A stretch of DNA of 64,000 bases from Collinsella aerofaciens ATCC 25986 (GTDB lineage: Bacteria; Actinomycetota; Coriobacteriia; Coriobacteriales; Coriobacteriaceae). The position numbers and the translations under genes were made by a program. The DNA lies in the NCBI RefSeq assembly GCF_010509075.1, contig NZ_CP048433.1, forward strand, positions 1-64,000. Reading direction: 5' to 3'. The notes below the pieces were generated by a model. It saw nothing but the letters and a program-made list of their open reading frames with translations. It was not told the DNA's origin and did not search any database. This document shows positions 56,601 to 64,000 of this stretch, in pieces. Each line of letters opens with the position of its first letter. Position 1 is the first letter of the stretch.

Positions 56601-59480
56601 ATGTCTGATTCTTCTATCGTTATTCGCGGCGCTCGTGAGCACAACCTCCGTGATATCGATGTTTCCATTCCGCGTGACCAACTCGTGGTCATTACCGGTC
56701 TTTCTGGCTCGGGCAAGAGTTCGCTGGCATTTGACACTATCTATGCCGAGGGCCAGCGTCGATACGTCGAGAGCCTTTCGAGCTATGCGCGCCAGTTCTT
56801 GGGCCAGATGGACAAACCCGACTTGGATTCAATCGACGGCCTTTCGCCGGCGGTGTCGATCGACCAAAAGACGACGTCTAAAAACCCTCGCTCGACGGTT
56901 GGCACCGTAACCGAGATTTATGACTATCTGCGCCTGCTGTTCGCCCGTGTGGGCACCCCGCACTGTCCCGAATGCGGTCGCGTCATTGAGCGTCAGACGA
57001 CCGACCAGGTTGCCGACAAGGTCTTGGCGGCGGGGGAGGGCCGCCGCGCGTTTGTGCTGGCACCGGTGGTGCGCGGGCGAAAAGGCGAGTACACCAAACT
57101 GTTTGAGGACCTTCGCGCCGAGGGCTTTAGCCGCGTGCGTGTCGACGGTGAAGTGCGCTCGCTCGACGATCCGATCGATCTGGACAAGAAGTTCAAGCAC
57201 GATATCGAGGTCGTAGTCGATCGCATCGTGATCCGTGAGAACTCTCTGGGCCGTATCGCCGAGTCTGTTGAGCAGGCGACCGCGCTGGCTCACGGCAATG
57301 TAAACGTGTACATGCTGCCCGATCGTGATGCTCCCGAGGGGACCGAGGGCGAGCTGCTGGAGTATTCGTTGGCCTTGGCGTGCCCGGAGCATGGTCACTC
57401 CATTGACGATCTTCAGTCGCGTGATTTTTCGTTCAACGCTCCCTATGGCGCATGTCCTGAGTGCGACGGCCTGGGCTTTAAGAAAACCGTTGATGCCGAG
57501 GCGTTGATCGAGGACCCCTCGAAGTCCATTGCCGACGGAGTCTTTGGTAGCCTGTTTGGCAACTCGAACTACTATCCGCAGATTTTTGCTGCGGTCTGCA
57601 AACACTTTAAGGTGAGCACCGATACGCCGTGGGAGGACTTGCCCCCTCGCGTGCGTCGTGCATTCTTGGATGGCCTGGGCGATACGAAGATCTCGGTCGA
57701 CTACCAAAAGCTCGACGGACGTCGCAGCCAGTGGGATACCAAGTTTTCGGGCGTTCGCAACATCCTGTACGAACGCTATACCGAGACGACGAACGAGAAC
57801 ACCAAGGCGCGCCTGGAGAAGTACATTCGCGAGGAGCCGTGCTCGAGCTGCCACGGCGCTCGTTTGCGCCCTGAGATGCTCGCCGTCACCGTGGGCGGCA
57901 AGTCCATTTACGAGGTTTGTTGCCTGTCGTGCCGTGAATCGCTCGAGTTTTTTGAGGGCCTGGAACTCACCGAGCGCCAACAGTTTATCGGCGGCCGTAT
58001 CGTCAAGGAAATCCTGGAGCGCTTGCGTTTTCTGGTCGATGTTGGACTCGACTATCTGACGCTCGATCGTGCCTCGGCGACGCTTTCCGGTGGCGAGGCG
58101 CAGCGTATTCGCCTGGCAACGCAGATCGGCGCGGGTCTCATGGGCGTGCTCTATATTCTGGACGAGCCCTCGATCGGTCTTCATCAGCGTGACAACGAGC
58201 GCTTGATCAAGACGCTCGAGCGCCTGCGCGATATCGGCAATACCGTTATCGTCGTCGAACACGACGAGGATACAATCCGTGCCGCCGATTACGTGATCGA
58301 CATGGGGCCCGGCGCCGGCGTCAACGGCGGACACGTAGTCGCGGCGGGAACGCCTGCCGATATCATGGCGTGTCCTGAGTCGATGACGGGCGCTTATCTG
58401 ACCGGCAAACGAATGATCCGGGTGCCTGATGAACGGCGCAAGCCCGGTCGCGGCTGCCTTAAAATTACGGGCGCTCGAGCCAACAACCTCAAAAACGTTA
58501 CTGCCAAAATCGAGTTTGGTACGCTTACGGTTGTTACCGGCGTGTCGGGATCGGGCAAGAGCTCCCTGGTTACCGATACCATTGCGCCTGCCCTTACGAA
58601 TGCCATTCACCGTTCGACGCGCCCTGTGGGTCCATATAAGAAAATCGAGGGCATCGAGTGTATCGATAAGGTTATCGATATCGACCAGTCGCCGATTGGC
58701 CGCACGCCGCGTTCCAACCCTGCTACCTATATCGGCCTGTGGGATGATCTTCGCGCGCTGTTTGCGAGTACGCCGGAGTCGAAGGCGCGCGGCTACTCGC
58801 CGGGTCGTTTCTCCTTTAATGTGAGTGGCGGGCGCTGTGAGGCGTGCAAGGGCGACGGGCAGATCAAGATCGAGATGCACTTCCTTCCCGATATCTACGT
58901 TCCCTGCGAAGTTTGCGGCGGTAAACGCTACAACCGCGAGACACTCGAGGTCACCTACCGTGGCAAGACCATCTCGGACGTGCTCGACATGAGCGTCACC
59001 GAGGCGCTGGCCTTCTTTGGGAATATCCCGCAGATTAAGCGCAAGCTCCAGACGCTGTACGATGTAGGCTTGGGCTACGTGAGCCTGGGCCAGCCCGCCA
59101 CGACGCTTTCGGGCGGCGAGGCGCAGCGTGTGAAACTCGCCAAGGAGCTTCATCGACGCCAGACGGGCAAGACGTTCTATATTTTGGACGAGCCGACGAC
59201 CGGCCTTCATTTTGAGGACGTCCGCCAGCTGCTCGATGTGCTGCAGCGCTTGGTCGATGCGGGCAACACGGTGCTGGTGATTGAACACAACCTTGATGTC
59301 ATCAAGGTTGCCGACCGCCTGATCGATATGGGTCCCGAGGGCGGTAACGGCGGCGGAACCGTCGTGGTTTCGGGCACACCGGAGCAGGTTGCGGACTGTC
59401 CGCAGAGTTATACGGGCAAGTTTTTGGCGCCGTTGCTCAGGCGTGACCGGGAGCGTCAGGCTCAACTTGATGCTCAATAA
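56601..59480 (+). CDS. uvrA: Excinuclease ABC subunit A
   Basis: A 959-residue DNA damage sensor with two ABC ATPase modules. The first Walker A is [10 protein letters not shown], with a zinc module ([12 protein letters not shown] onward). Two signature motifs, [13 protein letters not shown] and [13 protein letters not shown], and two Walker B regions, [14 protein letters not shown] and [14 protein letters not shown], are intact. The second Walker A is [11 protein letters not shown] and the second zinc finger is [12 protein letters not shown]...[13 protein letters not shown] 56601 follows AAGGAG. It shares a divergent region with the LTA-synthase-like gene. Confidence 0.97.
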   Translation: MSDSSIVIRGAREHNLRDIDVSIPRDQLVVITGLSGSGKSSLAFDTIYAEGQRRYVESLSSYARQFLGQMDKPDLDSIDGLSPAVSIDQKTTSKNPRSTVGTVTEIYDYLRLLFARVGTPHCPECGRVIERQTTDQVADKVLAAGEGRRAFVLAPVVRGRKGEYTKLFEDLRAEGFSRVRVDGEVRSLDDPIDLDKKFKHDIEVVVDRIVIRENSLGRIAESVEQATALAHGNVNVYMLPDRDAPEGTEGELLEYSLALACPEHGHSIDDLQSRDFSFNAPYGACPECDGLGFKKTVDAEALIEDPSKSIADGVFGSLFGNSNYYPQIFAAVCKHFKVSTDTPWEDLPPRVRRAFLDGLGDTKISVDYQKLDGRRSQWDTKFSGVRNILYERYTETTNENTKARLEKYIREEPCSSCHGARLRPEMLAVTVGGKSIYEVCCLSCRESLEFFEGLELTERQQFIGGRIVKEILERLRFLVDVGLDYLTLDRASATLSGGEAQRIRLATQIGAGLMGVLYILDEPSIGLHQRDNERLIKTLERLRDIGNTVIVVEHDEDTIRAADYVIDMGPGAGVNGGHVVAAGTPADIMACPESMTGAYLTGKRMIRVPDERRKPGRGCLKITGARANNLKNVTAKIEFGTLTVVTGVSGSGKSSLVTDTIAPALTNAIHRSTRPVGPYKKIEGIECIDKVIDIDQSPIGRTPRSNPATYIGLWDDLRALFASTPESKARGYSPGRFSFNVSGGRCEACKGDGQIKIEMHFLPDIYVPCEVCGGKRYNRETLEVTYRGKTISDVLDMSVTEALAFFGNIPQIKRKLQTLYDVGLGYVSLGQPATTLSGGEAQRVKLAKELHRRQTGKTFYILDEPTTGLHFEDVRQLLDVLQRLVDAGNTVLVIEHNLDVIKVADRLIDMGPEGGNGGGTVVVSGTPEQVADCPQSYTGKFLAPLLRRDRERQAQLDAQ

Positions 59481-59500
59481 ATAGGCGATTCAGTTTATGG

Positions 59501-59536
59501 GCGCCATCGACTCCTTGTGATTCGATGGCGCTTGCT
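59501..59536 (+). terminator. Stem-loop after uvrA
   Basis: The perfect 10-base repeat GCGCCATCGA (59501-59510) and TCGATGGCGC (59522-59531) is followed by TTGCTG only, so it may be a weak terminator. Confidence 0.55.
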
Positions 59537-59612
59537 GTGCCGAAGTGACGTATGCAGCCGAATTGGACATATACTTAATCCTTGCGTCCGAATGCGAGGG
59601 AAAGGATATGTC

Positions 59613-60113
59613 ATGGCAAAGGCTGTAAAGACGCCAAAAACCAATGCGATGCGCGAGCTGGAAAGCGCCGGCATTTCCTATGTTCTACATACGTACGAAG
59701 ACGATGGTGATGAGTCGGTGGGCCTGGGTGTCGCGATTTCGGAGCAGCTTGGCGAGGAGCCCGGTCAAGGATTTAAGACTTTGGTCTGCGTGACACCGTC
59801 CAACGACTATGTCGTGTGCTGTATCCCTGTTGCCGACGAGCTCGATCTAAAGTCCGCCGCGCGTGCCGCGGGGGAGAAGTCCTTGGCCATGATGCATGTG
59901 AAGGATTTGCTTGCGGCGACTGGCTACGTTCGCGGCGGCTGCAGCCCGGTCGGTATGAAAAAACGCTACCGGACGCTCATTGATGAGACATGTGTCCTTT
60001 GGGATACCATTTTTATTTCGGGAGGCAAGCGTGGTTATCAGCTCGAGCTTGCACCCGATGATTTAATTGCATTTTGCGGGGCGACGGTTGCCGCGATTAC
60101 GAGAGAGGACTGA
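59613..60113 (+). CDS. ybaK: YbaK/EbsC-family Cys-tRNA(Pro) deacylase
   Basis: A 166-residue protein: KTNAMRELESAGISYVLHTYE, KTLVCV, VCCIPVADELDLKSAARAAGEKS and the family's GYVRGGCSPVGMKKRYRTLID at about 107-127. It hydrolyses cysteine wrongly attached to tRNA-Pro. ATG 59613 follows AAAGGA; upstream codons are discarded. murJ starts four bases after its stop. Confidence 0.9.
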   Translation: MAKAVKTPKTNAMRELESAGISYVLHTYEDDGDESVGLGVAISEQLGEEPGQGFKTLVCVTPSNDYVVCCIPVADELDLKSAARAAGEKSLAMMHVKDLLAATGYVRGGCSPVGMKKRYRTLIDETCVLWDTIFISGGKRGYQLELAPDDLIAFCGATVAAITRED

Positions 60114-60116
60114 GCG

Positions 60117-61799
60117 ATGCCGCAGGAAGAATTGAAGCGCGGAGCTCATTTTGCAAAAGAATCTGCGCCTCAGACACCCTCATCCGAAGCTTCTTCGTCG
60201 CGAGATGACACTGACGACATGGGCTCGTCGGACTACTCCACGGTTGGTCGTTCCGCCGGGCTTATGACCATCCTGACCATTGTGTCTCGCGTCACCGGTT
60301 TTATCCGCACGTGGGCAATGGCGGCCGCTATCGGCATGTCGCTGCTCTCGTCCTCCTATCAGGTCGCCAACAACCTGCCCAATATGCTCTACGAACTCGT
60401 GATGGGCGGCATGCTCGTGACGGCGTTTTTGCCCGTGTACATGGGCGTGAGGCGTGAGCAGGGTCGCGAGGCCTCGAACGAGTACGTGGGCAACCTGCTC
60501 GGCATTCTGCTTTTGGTGCTGGGTGGCATTTCGTTGCTGGGGACCGTGTTCGCCCCGGGCTTTATCTGGACGCAATCGTTCCTTTCGGGTGACGGCGGCA
60601 GCATGGATACCGCTGCGTTCATGTTCCGTTTCTTTGCCATCCAGATTCTGTTTTATGGTTTGGGCTCGGTGTTCTCGGGCGTTCTCAACGCACACCGCGA
60701 CTACTTCTGGTCGACGTTTGCCCCGGTCCTCAACAATGTGATCGTCATTGCGAGCTTTATGGGTTTTGCGCCCGTGTCCGCACAGTTTGGCGAACGTGCC
60801 GGCATCATCTTGATTGCGGCCGGTACGACCCTCGGTGTCTTTGTTCAGATGGCATGTCAGATTCCCGCGCTTGGCAAGCACGGCGTGCATCCCCATATCC
60901 ATATCGACTTTAAGGACCCCGCGCTGCGCCAGACGATTGCGCTCGGTATCCCGACGCTGCTCGCCACGGTGTGCATGTTTGTCTCGACTTCTATCACCAA
61001 CGCTGCCGCGCTGGTGGTCCAGCCCGAGACGGGTCCTTCCGTCATCGCCTATGCGCGCCTGTGGTACACGCTACCCTACGCGCTGATTGCCGCCTCGCTT
61101 TCGACGGCGCTCTATACCGAGCTCTCTCACGACGCGCAGGAGAAGGATTACGACAGCGTTCGCACGGGCATTTCACGTGGCGTCGCCCAGATGCTGTTCT
61201 TCCTGATTCCGTTCGCGCTGTACCTGATTGTCTTCGCGCGTCCGCTCAACATGATCTACTGTGCTGGCAAGTTCGATGAATCCGGCGTGGCGCTGGTGTC
61301 CGAGTACCTTGTCTATCTGGCGCTCTCGCTGCCGCTCTACGGCGTGGTCGTGTTGATGCAGAAGAGCTTCTCTGCCTTGCTCGACATGAAGCCCTATAGC
61401 CGCTATTGCCTGTATTCCGCCATCGGCCAGGCCGGCTCGGTTCTGCTGTTTGGCGTTGTGCTGGGCTTCGGTATGCCGGCAATCGCGCTTTCGTATGTTG
61501 TCGACTACGTGATCTTGGTCGGCTGTTCGCTGTGGTGGCTGCGTCGTCGCCTGCGTGGCCTTCAGGTCAAATCTATCCTGCATGGCGGTTTCTTTGGCCT
61601 TTTGCTCGGTGGCCTAGGTGCTGCCGCAGGCGCCGGCGTCATGTGGGTGCTTGAACACTTTGTCGGGGCACTTGGCGGCTCGATTCTGATTACTCTTGGC
61701 TACGTTTGCGTTGCGGGTGTCGTCTCGCTTGCTGTTACCTTTGGCCTTGCCGTCGTCCTTAAGATGCCTGAGGTCTCGGCGCTGCTTCGTCGCAAGTAG
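60117..61799 (+). CDS. murJ: Lipid II flippase MurJ
   Basis: A 560-residue MATE-like flippase with 14 predicted helices. The N-terminal 40 residues are a hydrophilic Ser/Asp-rich extension, then AGLMTILTIVSRVTGFIRTWAMAAAIG. ANNLPNMLYELVMGGMLVTAFLPVY, FSGVLNAHRDYFWSTFAPVLNN, RLWYTLPYALIAASLSTALYTELS and FSALLDMKPYSRY are MurJ landmarks. It moves the peptidoglycan precursor across the membrane. Start ATG 60117 follows GAGAGGA. uvrC begins right after its stop. Confidence 0.93.
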   Translation: MPQEELKRGAHFAKESAPQTPSSEASSSRDDTDDMGSSDYSTVGRSAGLMTILTIVSRVTGFIRTWAMAAAIGMSLLSSSYQVANNLPNMLYELVMGGMLVTAFLPVYMGVRREQGREASNEYVGNLLGILLLVLGGISLLGTVFAPGFIWTQSFLSGDGGSMDTAAFMFRFFAIQILFYGLGSVFSGVLNAHRDYFWSTFAPVLNNVIVIASFMGFAPVSAQFGERAGIILIAAGTTLGVFVQMACQIPALGKHGVHPHIHIDFKDPALRQTIALGIPTLLATVCMFVSTSITNAAALVVQPETGPSVIAYARLWYTLPYALIAASLSTALYTELSHDAQEKDYDSVRTGISRGVAQMLFFLIPFALYLIVFARPLNMIYCAGKFDESGVALVSEYLVYLALSLPLYGVVVLMQKSFSALLDMKPYSRYCLYSAIGQAGSVLLFGVVLGFGMPAIALSYVVDYVILVGCSLWWLRRRLRGLQVKSILHGGFFGLLLGGLGAAAGAGVMWVLEHFVGALGGSILITLGYVCVAGVVSLAVTFGLAVVLKMPEVSALLRRK

Positions 61800-63746
61800 G
61801 TGCGCGTGGCAGGTCACGACAACATTCCAACACTTGCCGAGCAGGTTTCGCGCGTTCCCACGCAACCCGGCTGCTACCTTTGGAAAGATGCCAAGGGTGA
61901 TGTCATCTATGTGGGCAAGGCAAAAAACCTGCGTGCCCGTATGCGTCAATACGTGACACTGCAGGACGAGCGTCAAAAGATCCCGCTCATGATGCAGCTG
62001 GTGGCGAGTTTCGACTATATCGTGGTGGAGACCGAGCACGAGGCATTGGTGCTCGAGCGCAATCTGATTGGCCAGTACCATCCGTACTTTAACGTCGATC
62101 TCAAAGACGATAAAAGCTATCCCTTTATCGCCATTACCAAGAGCGACTTGTTTCCGGCTATTAAATACACGCGAGAGCGTCATAAACCGGGAACGCGCTA
62201 TTTTGGCCCCTATACCGATAGCCGTGCGGCGCGTGAGACCATCGATACGCTACGCAAGGTTATTCCTATTTGCTCGGCATCCTGTGCGGAATGGCGCCGC
62301 TGCCGCCGCATCGTCGAATCTCATAAGGGCGAAGAAGACATCGTCAATATGATTTGCGCGCAAAACGGGCGTCCCTGCTTTGACTACCATGTCGGGCGCG
62401 GGCCGGGCGCATGCGTCGGCGCGATTTCCCCTGCCGACTATGCCAAGAACGTCAAACGTGTCGAACGTTTCTTGTCGGGCCATCGCAAGGATGTCGTTGA
62501 CGAGCTTACGTCCGAGATGACGGAGGCAGCCGAGACGCTCGATTTTGAGCGTGCGGCGCGCGTCAAGCGTCGCCTGGAAGTCATTAGGGGCCTGGACGAT
62601 CGCCAACAGGTCGTTTTTCCATCGAGCGTCGATATCGACGTCATCGGCTTCTATCGCGAAGAGACTATCTCTGCCGCCTGTGTCTTTGTCGTTCGCGAGG
62701 GCCGAACGGTTCGAACTTGTGAGTTCATCCTCGATAAAGGCCTGGATGTCGACGAGGAAGAGCTTCAATCGGGCTTTCTTAAGCGCTATTACGACGAGAC
62801 GGCTGATATTCCAGCCGAGATCAATCTCTCTGTCGAGCTTGAGGATGCCGAGGCGTTGGGGGAGTGGCTTGCGGGCAAGCGCGAACGCTCTTGCCATCTC
62901 CATAGGCCGCAGCGCGGCGAAAAGCACCGCCTGCTCGATATGGCTTCCAAAAATGCGCGCCATGCCCTCATGCGCTACATGATGCGCACGGGGTATGCTG
63001 ACGATCGCACCAATCAAGCGCTCCTGGAGCTCGAAAGCGCGCTGGCGCTGCCTGCGCCGCCGTTGCGCATCGAGTGCTTCGATATCTCGACGTTGCACGG
63101 CACCTTTACCGTCGCTTCGATGGTGGTATTTACCAATGGCCGTGCCGACAAGGGCCAGTATCGTCGCTTTAAAATTCAGGCCGAATTGGACGAGGCGAAC
63201 GACTTCGTATCGATGTCCGAGGTTCTGGGGCGTCGCTATGCTCCCGAGCGCATGGCGGACGAGCGCTTTGGCTCGCGCCCCGATTTGCTCGTTGTCGATG
63301 GCGGCAAACCGCAATTGACCGCTGCAATTAAGCAACTTGAGGCGCTTGGCCTCGATATACCAGTTTGTGGCTTGGCAAAGGCCGATGAGGAAGTTTTCGT
63401 GCCGTGGGACGAGACCCCCGTCGTGCTGCCGACCGGCTCCGCTTCGCTTTATCTGATCAAGCAGGTTCGCGATGAATCCCACCGATTTGCGATTACGTTC
63501 CATCGCGAGTTGCGCGATAAGGCTATGACGGTTTCGGTGCTTGACGACGTTCCGGGCGTGGGACCCACCAGAAAACGTGCCATTATGCGCCATTTTGGCT
63601 CGATGAAGCGTTTGCGCGCGGCAAGCGAGCAGGAGATTGCGGAAGTTCGAGGCGTTCCGGCCGATGTCGCCAAAGCGGTCCACGAGGCACTTGTTGCATG
63701 GAATGCCGAGCGCGCCCAGGCATCGGCCAGCCGTTCCGAAAACTAA
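61800..63746 (+). CDS. uvrC: Excinuclease ABC subunit C
   Basis: A 648-residue nuclease. The GIY-YIG domain is near the N-terminus (QPGCYLWKDAKGDVIYVGKAKNLRARM), the UVR motif at about 240 (LDFERAARVKRRLEVI), the RNase H-like 5' nuclease has IECFDISTLHGTFTVASMVVF, DLLVVDGGKPQL and DESHRFAITFHR, and the HhH pair is LDDVPGVGPTRKRAIMRHFG and VRGVPADVAKAV. It cuts both sides of the lesion found by UvrAB. GTG 61800 is adjacent to the murJ stop; GTG 61806 is an alternative. Confidence 0.96.
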   Translation: MRVAGHDNIPTLAEQVSRVPTQPGCYLWKDAKGDVIYVGKAKNLRARMRQYVTLQDERQKIPLMMQLVASFDYIVVETEHEALVLERNLIGQYHPYFNVDLKDDKSYPFIAITKSDLFPAIKYTRERHKPGTRYFGPYTDSRAARETIDTLRKVIPICSASCAEWRRCRRIVESHKGEEDIVNMICAQNGRPCFDYHVGRGPGACVGAISPADYAKNVKRVERFLSGHRKDVVDELTSEMTEAAETLDFERAARVKRRLEVIRGLDDRQQVVFPSSVDIDVIGFYREETISAACVFVVREGRTVRTCEFILDKGLDVDEEELQSGFLKRYYDETADIPAEINLSVELEDAEALGEWLAGKRERSCHLHRPQRGEKHRLLDMASKNARHALMRYMMRTGYADDRTNQALLELESALALPAPPLRIECFDISTLHGTFTVASMVVFTNGRADKGQYRRFKIQAELDEANDFVSMSEVLGRRYAPERMADERFGSRPDLLVVDGGKPQLTAAIKQLEALGLDIPVCGLAKADEEVFVPWDETPVVLPTGSASLYLIKQVRDESHRFAITFHRELRDKAMTVSVLDDVPGVGPTRKRAIMRHFGSMKRLRAASEQEIAEVRGVPADVAKAVHEALVAWNAERAQASASRSEN

Positions 63747-63899
63747 ACGCGCTTCTAAACAACTGATATACATGATTGGCTGATTTTCAATCATTTATTT
63801 CGCGGCGATTACCTGCTGATTTCGGGTTTTATTAACGCTAAAACGTTTGACTAGCCATGGTGAATAACCCTGCTATCCTGCGGGTTGACGAAGACTGAT
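63747..63899 (+). other. AT-richer region after uvrC
   Basis: No coding signal or clear terminator is seen. TTGACT at 63847 and TATCCT at 63874 are 21 bases apart, too far for a standard promoter, though it may still be the promoter region of the gene beyond the window. Confidence 0.3.
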
Positions 63900-63996
63900 A
63901 TCTCACCTCGCCGATACATACTGTCTGTCGAATCGTTTGTCAATGAATTCGGTGAACGGTAGTAAATACCGTTCAAGCGTATGTATGTATCGGTCG
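63900..63996 (+). promoter_or_regulatory. Large nested inverted repeats at the window edge
   Basis: Outer arms CCGATACATAC (63911-63921) and GTATGTATCGG (63983-63993) are perfect reverse complements. Inside, TGAACGGTA (63953-63961) and TACCGTTCA (63967-63975) form a perfect 9-base hairpin with loop GTAAA. No U tract follows within the window. It could be the folded leader of the next gene or an operator. Confidence 0.45.
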
Positions 63997-64000
63997 CCGA

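Noticed and set aside
56829-59477. 882-codon open frame opposite uvrA
   Set aside because: An antisense shadow of uvrA with no ribosome binding site or recognisable domain.

Overview
The window is a G+C-rich actinobacterial chromosome segment, almost certainly from Collinsella (Coriobacteriia), close to C. aerofaciens. This rests on the 16S rRNA gene at 39838-41343, whose variable regions I recognise from memory, together with G/C-ending codons and strong GGAGG-type ribosome binding sites. No prophage or CRISPR array is present. The only complete mobile element I can support is an IS110-family insertion directly downstream of the rRNA operon.

Layout. 1-1.3 kb: three small leftward genes, including the start of a secreted protein that runs off the window edge. 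1.6-5.3 kb: a lactate-dehydrogenase-like flavoprotein with EtfB and a ferredoxin-EtfA fusion, the gene content of an electron-bifurcating lactate dehydrogenase. 5.3-18.9 kb: HD hydrolase, AzlCD, a KdgT-type permease, a diguanylate cyclase, a DMT exporter, fused PurL, a cation/proton antiporter, an SDR oxidoreductase and homoserine dehydrogenase. 19.1-25.4 kb: a branched-chain amino acid ABC importer with two tandem substrate-binding lipoproteins, LivH, LivM, LivG and LivF. 25.6-28.1 kb: CutC, a GalT-like DUF4931 protein and a BASS-family symporter. 28.3-36 kb: a RecJ nuclease fused to a RecQ-like helicase, Rel (ppGpp), a metallo-beta-lactamase-fold hydrolase and class II fructose-bisphosphate aldolase. 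36-39.3 kb: a transglutaminase-like protein, tRNA-Leu(CAA) with a duplicated 3' end, and infC-rpmI-rplT behind an L20-type leader. 39.4-45 kb: one complete 16S-23S-5S rRNA operon. 45-46.6 kb: IS110. 46.7-64 kb: coaE, a lytic transglycosylase, uvrB, two uncharacterised flavoproteins with an Mrp ATPase, an LTA-synthase-like protein, uvrA, a YbaK deacylase, murJ and uvrC.

How the genes work together. The Ldh-Etf set would link 2-hydroxyacid oxidation to ferredoxin and NAD in an anaerobe. LivJHMGF, AzlCD and Hom belong to amino-acid uptake, export and synthesis. All three nucleotide-excision-repair subunits (UvrA, UvrB, UvrC) lie within 16 kb, and the RecJ-helicase fusion adds recombinational repair. 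MurJ, the lytic transglycosylase and the LTA-synthase-like protein serve the envelope. rRNA, infC, L35, L20 and Rel serve translation and its stringent control.

The points most worth a second look are the RecJ-helicase fusion and its SD-sequestering leader ORF, the Ldh-EtfB-Fd:EtfA set, the apparent AUA start of infC behind an attenuator, the duplicated tRNA-Leu tail, a possible bridge-RNA region of the IS110 element, and several large intergenic palindromes, including one at the right edge.
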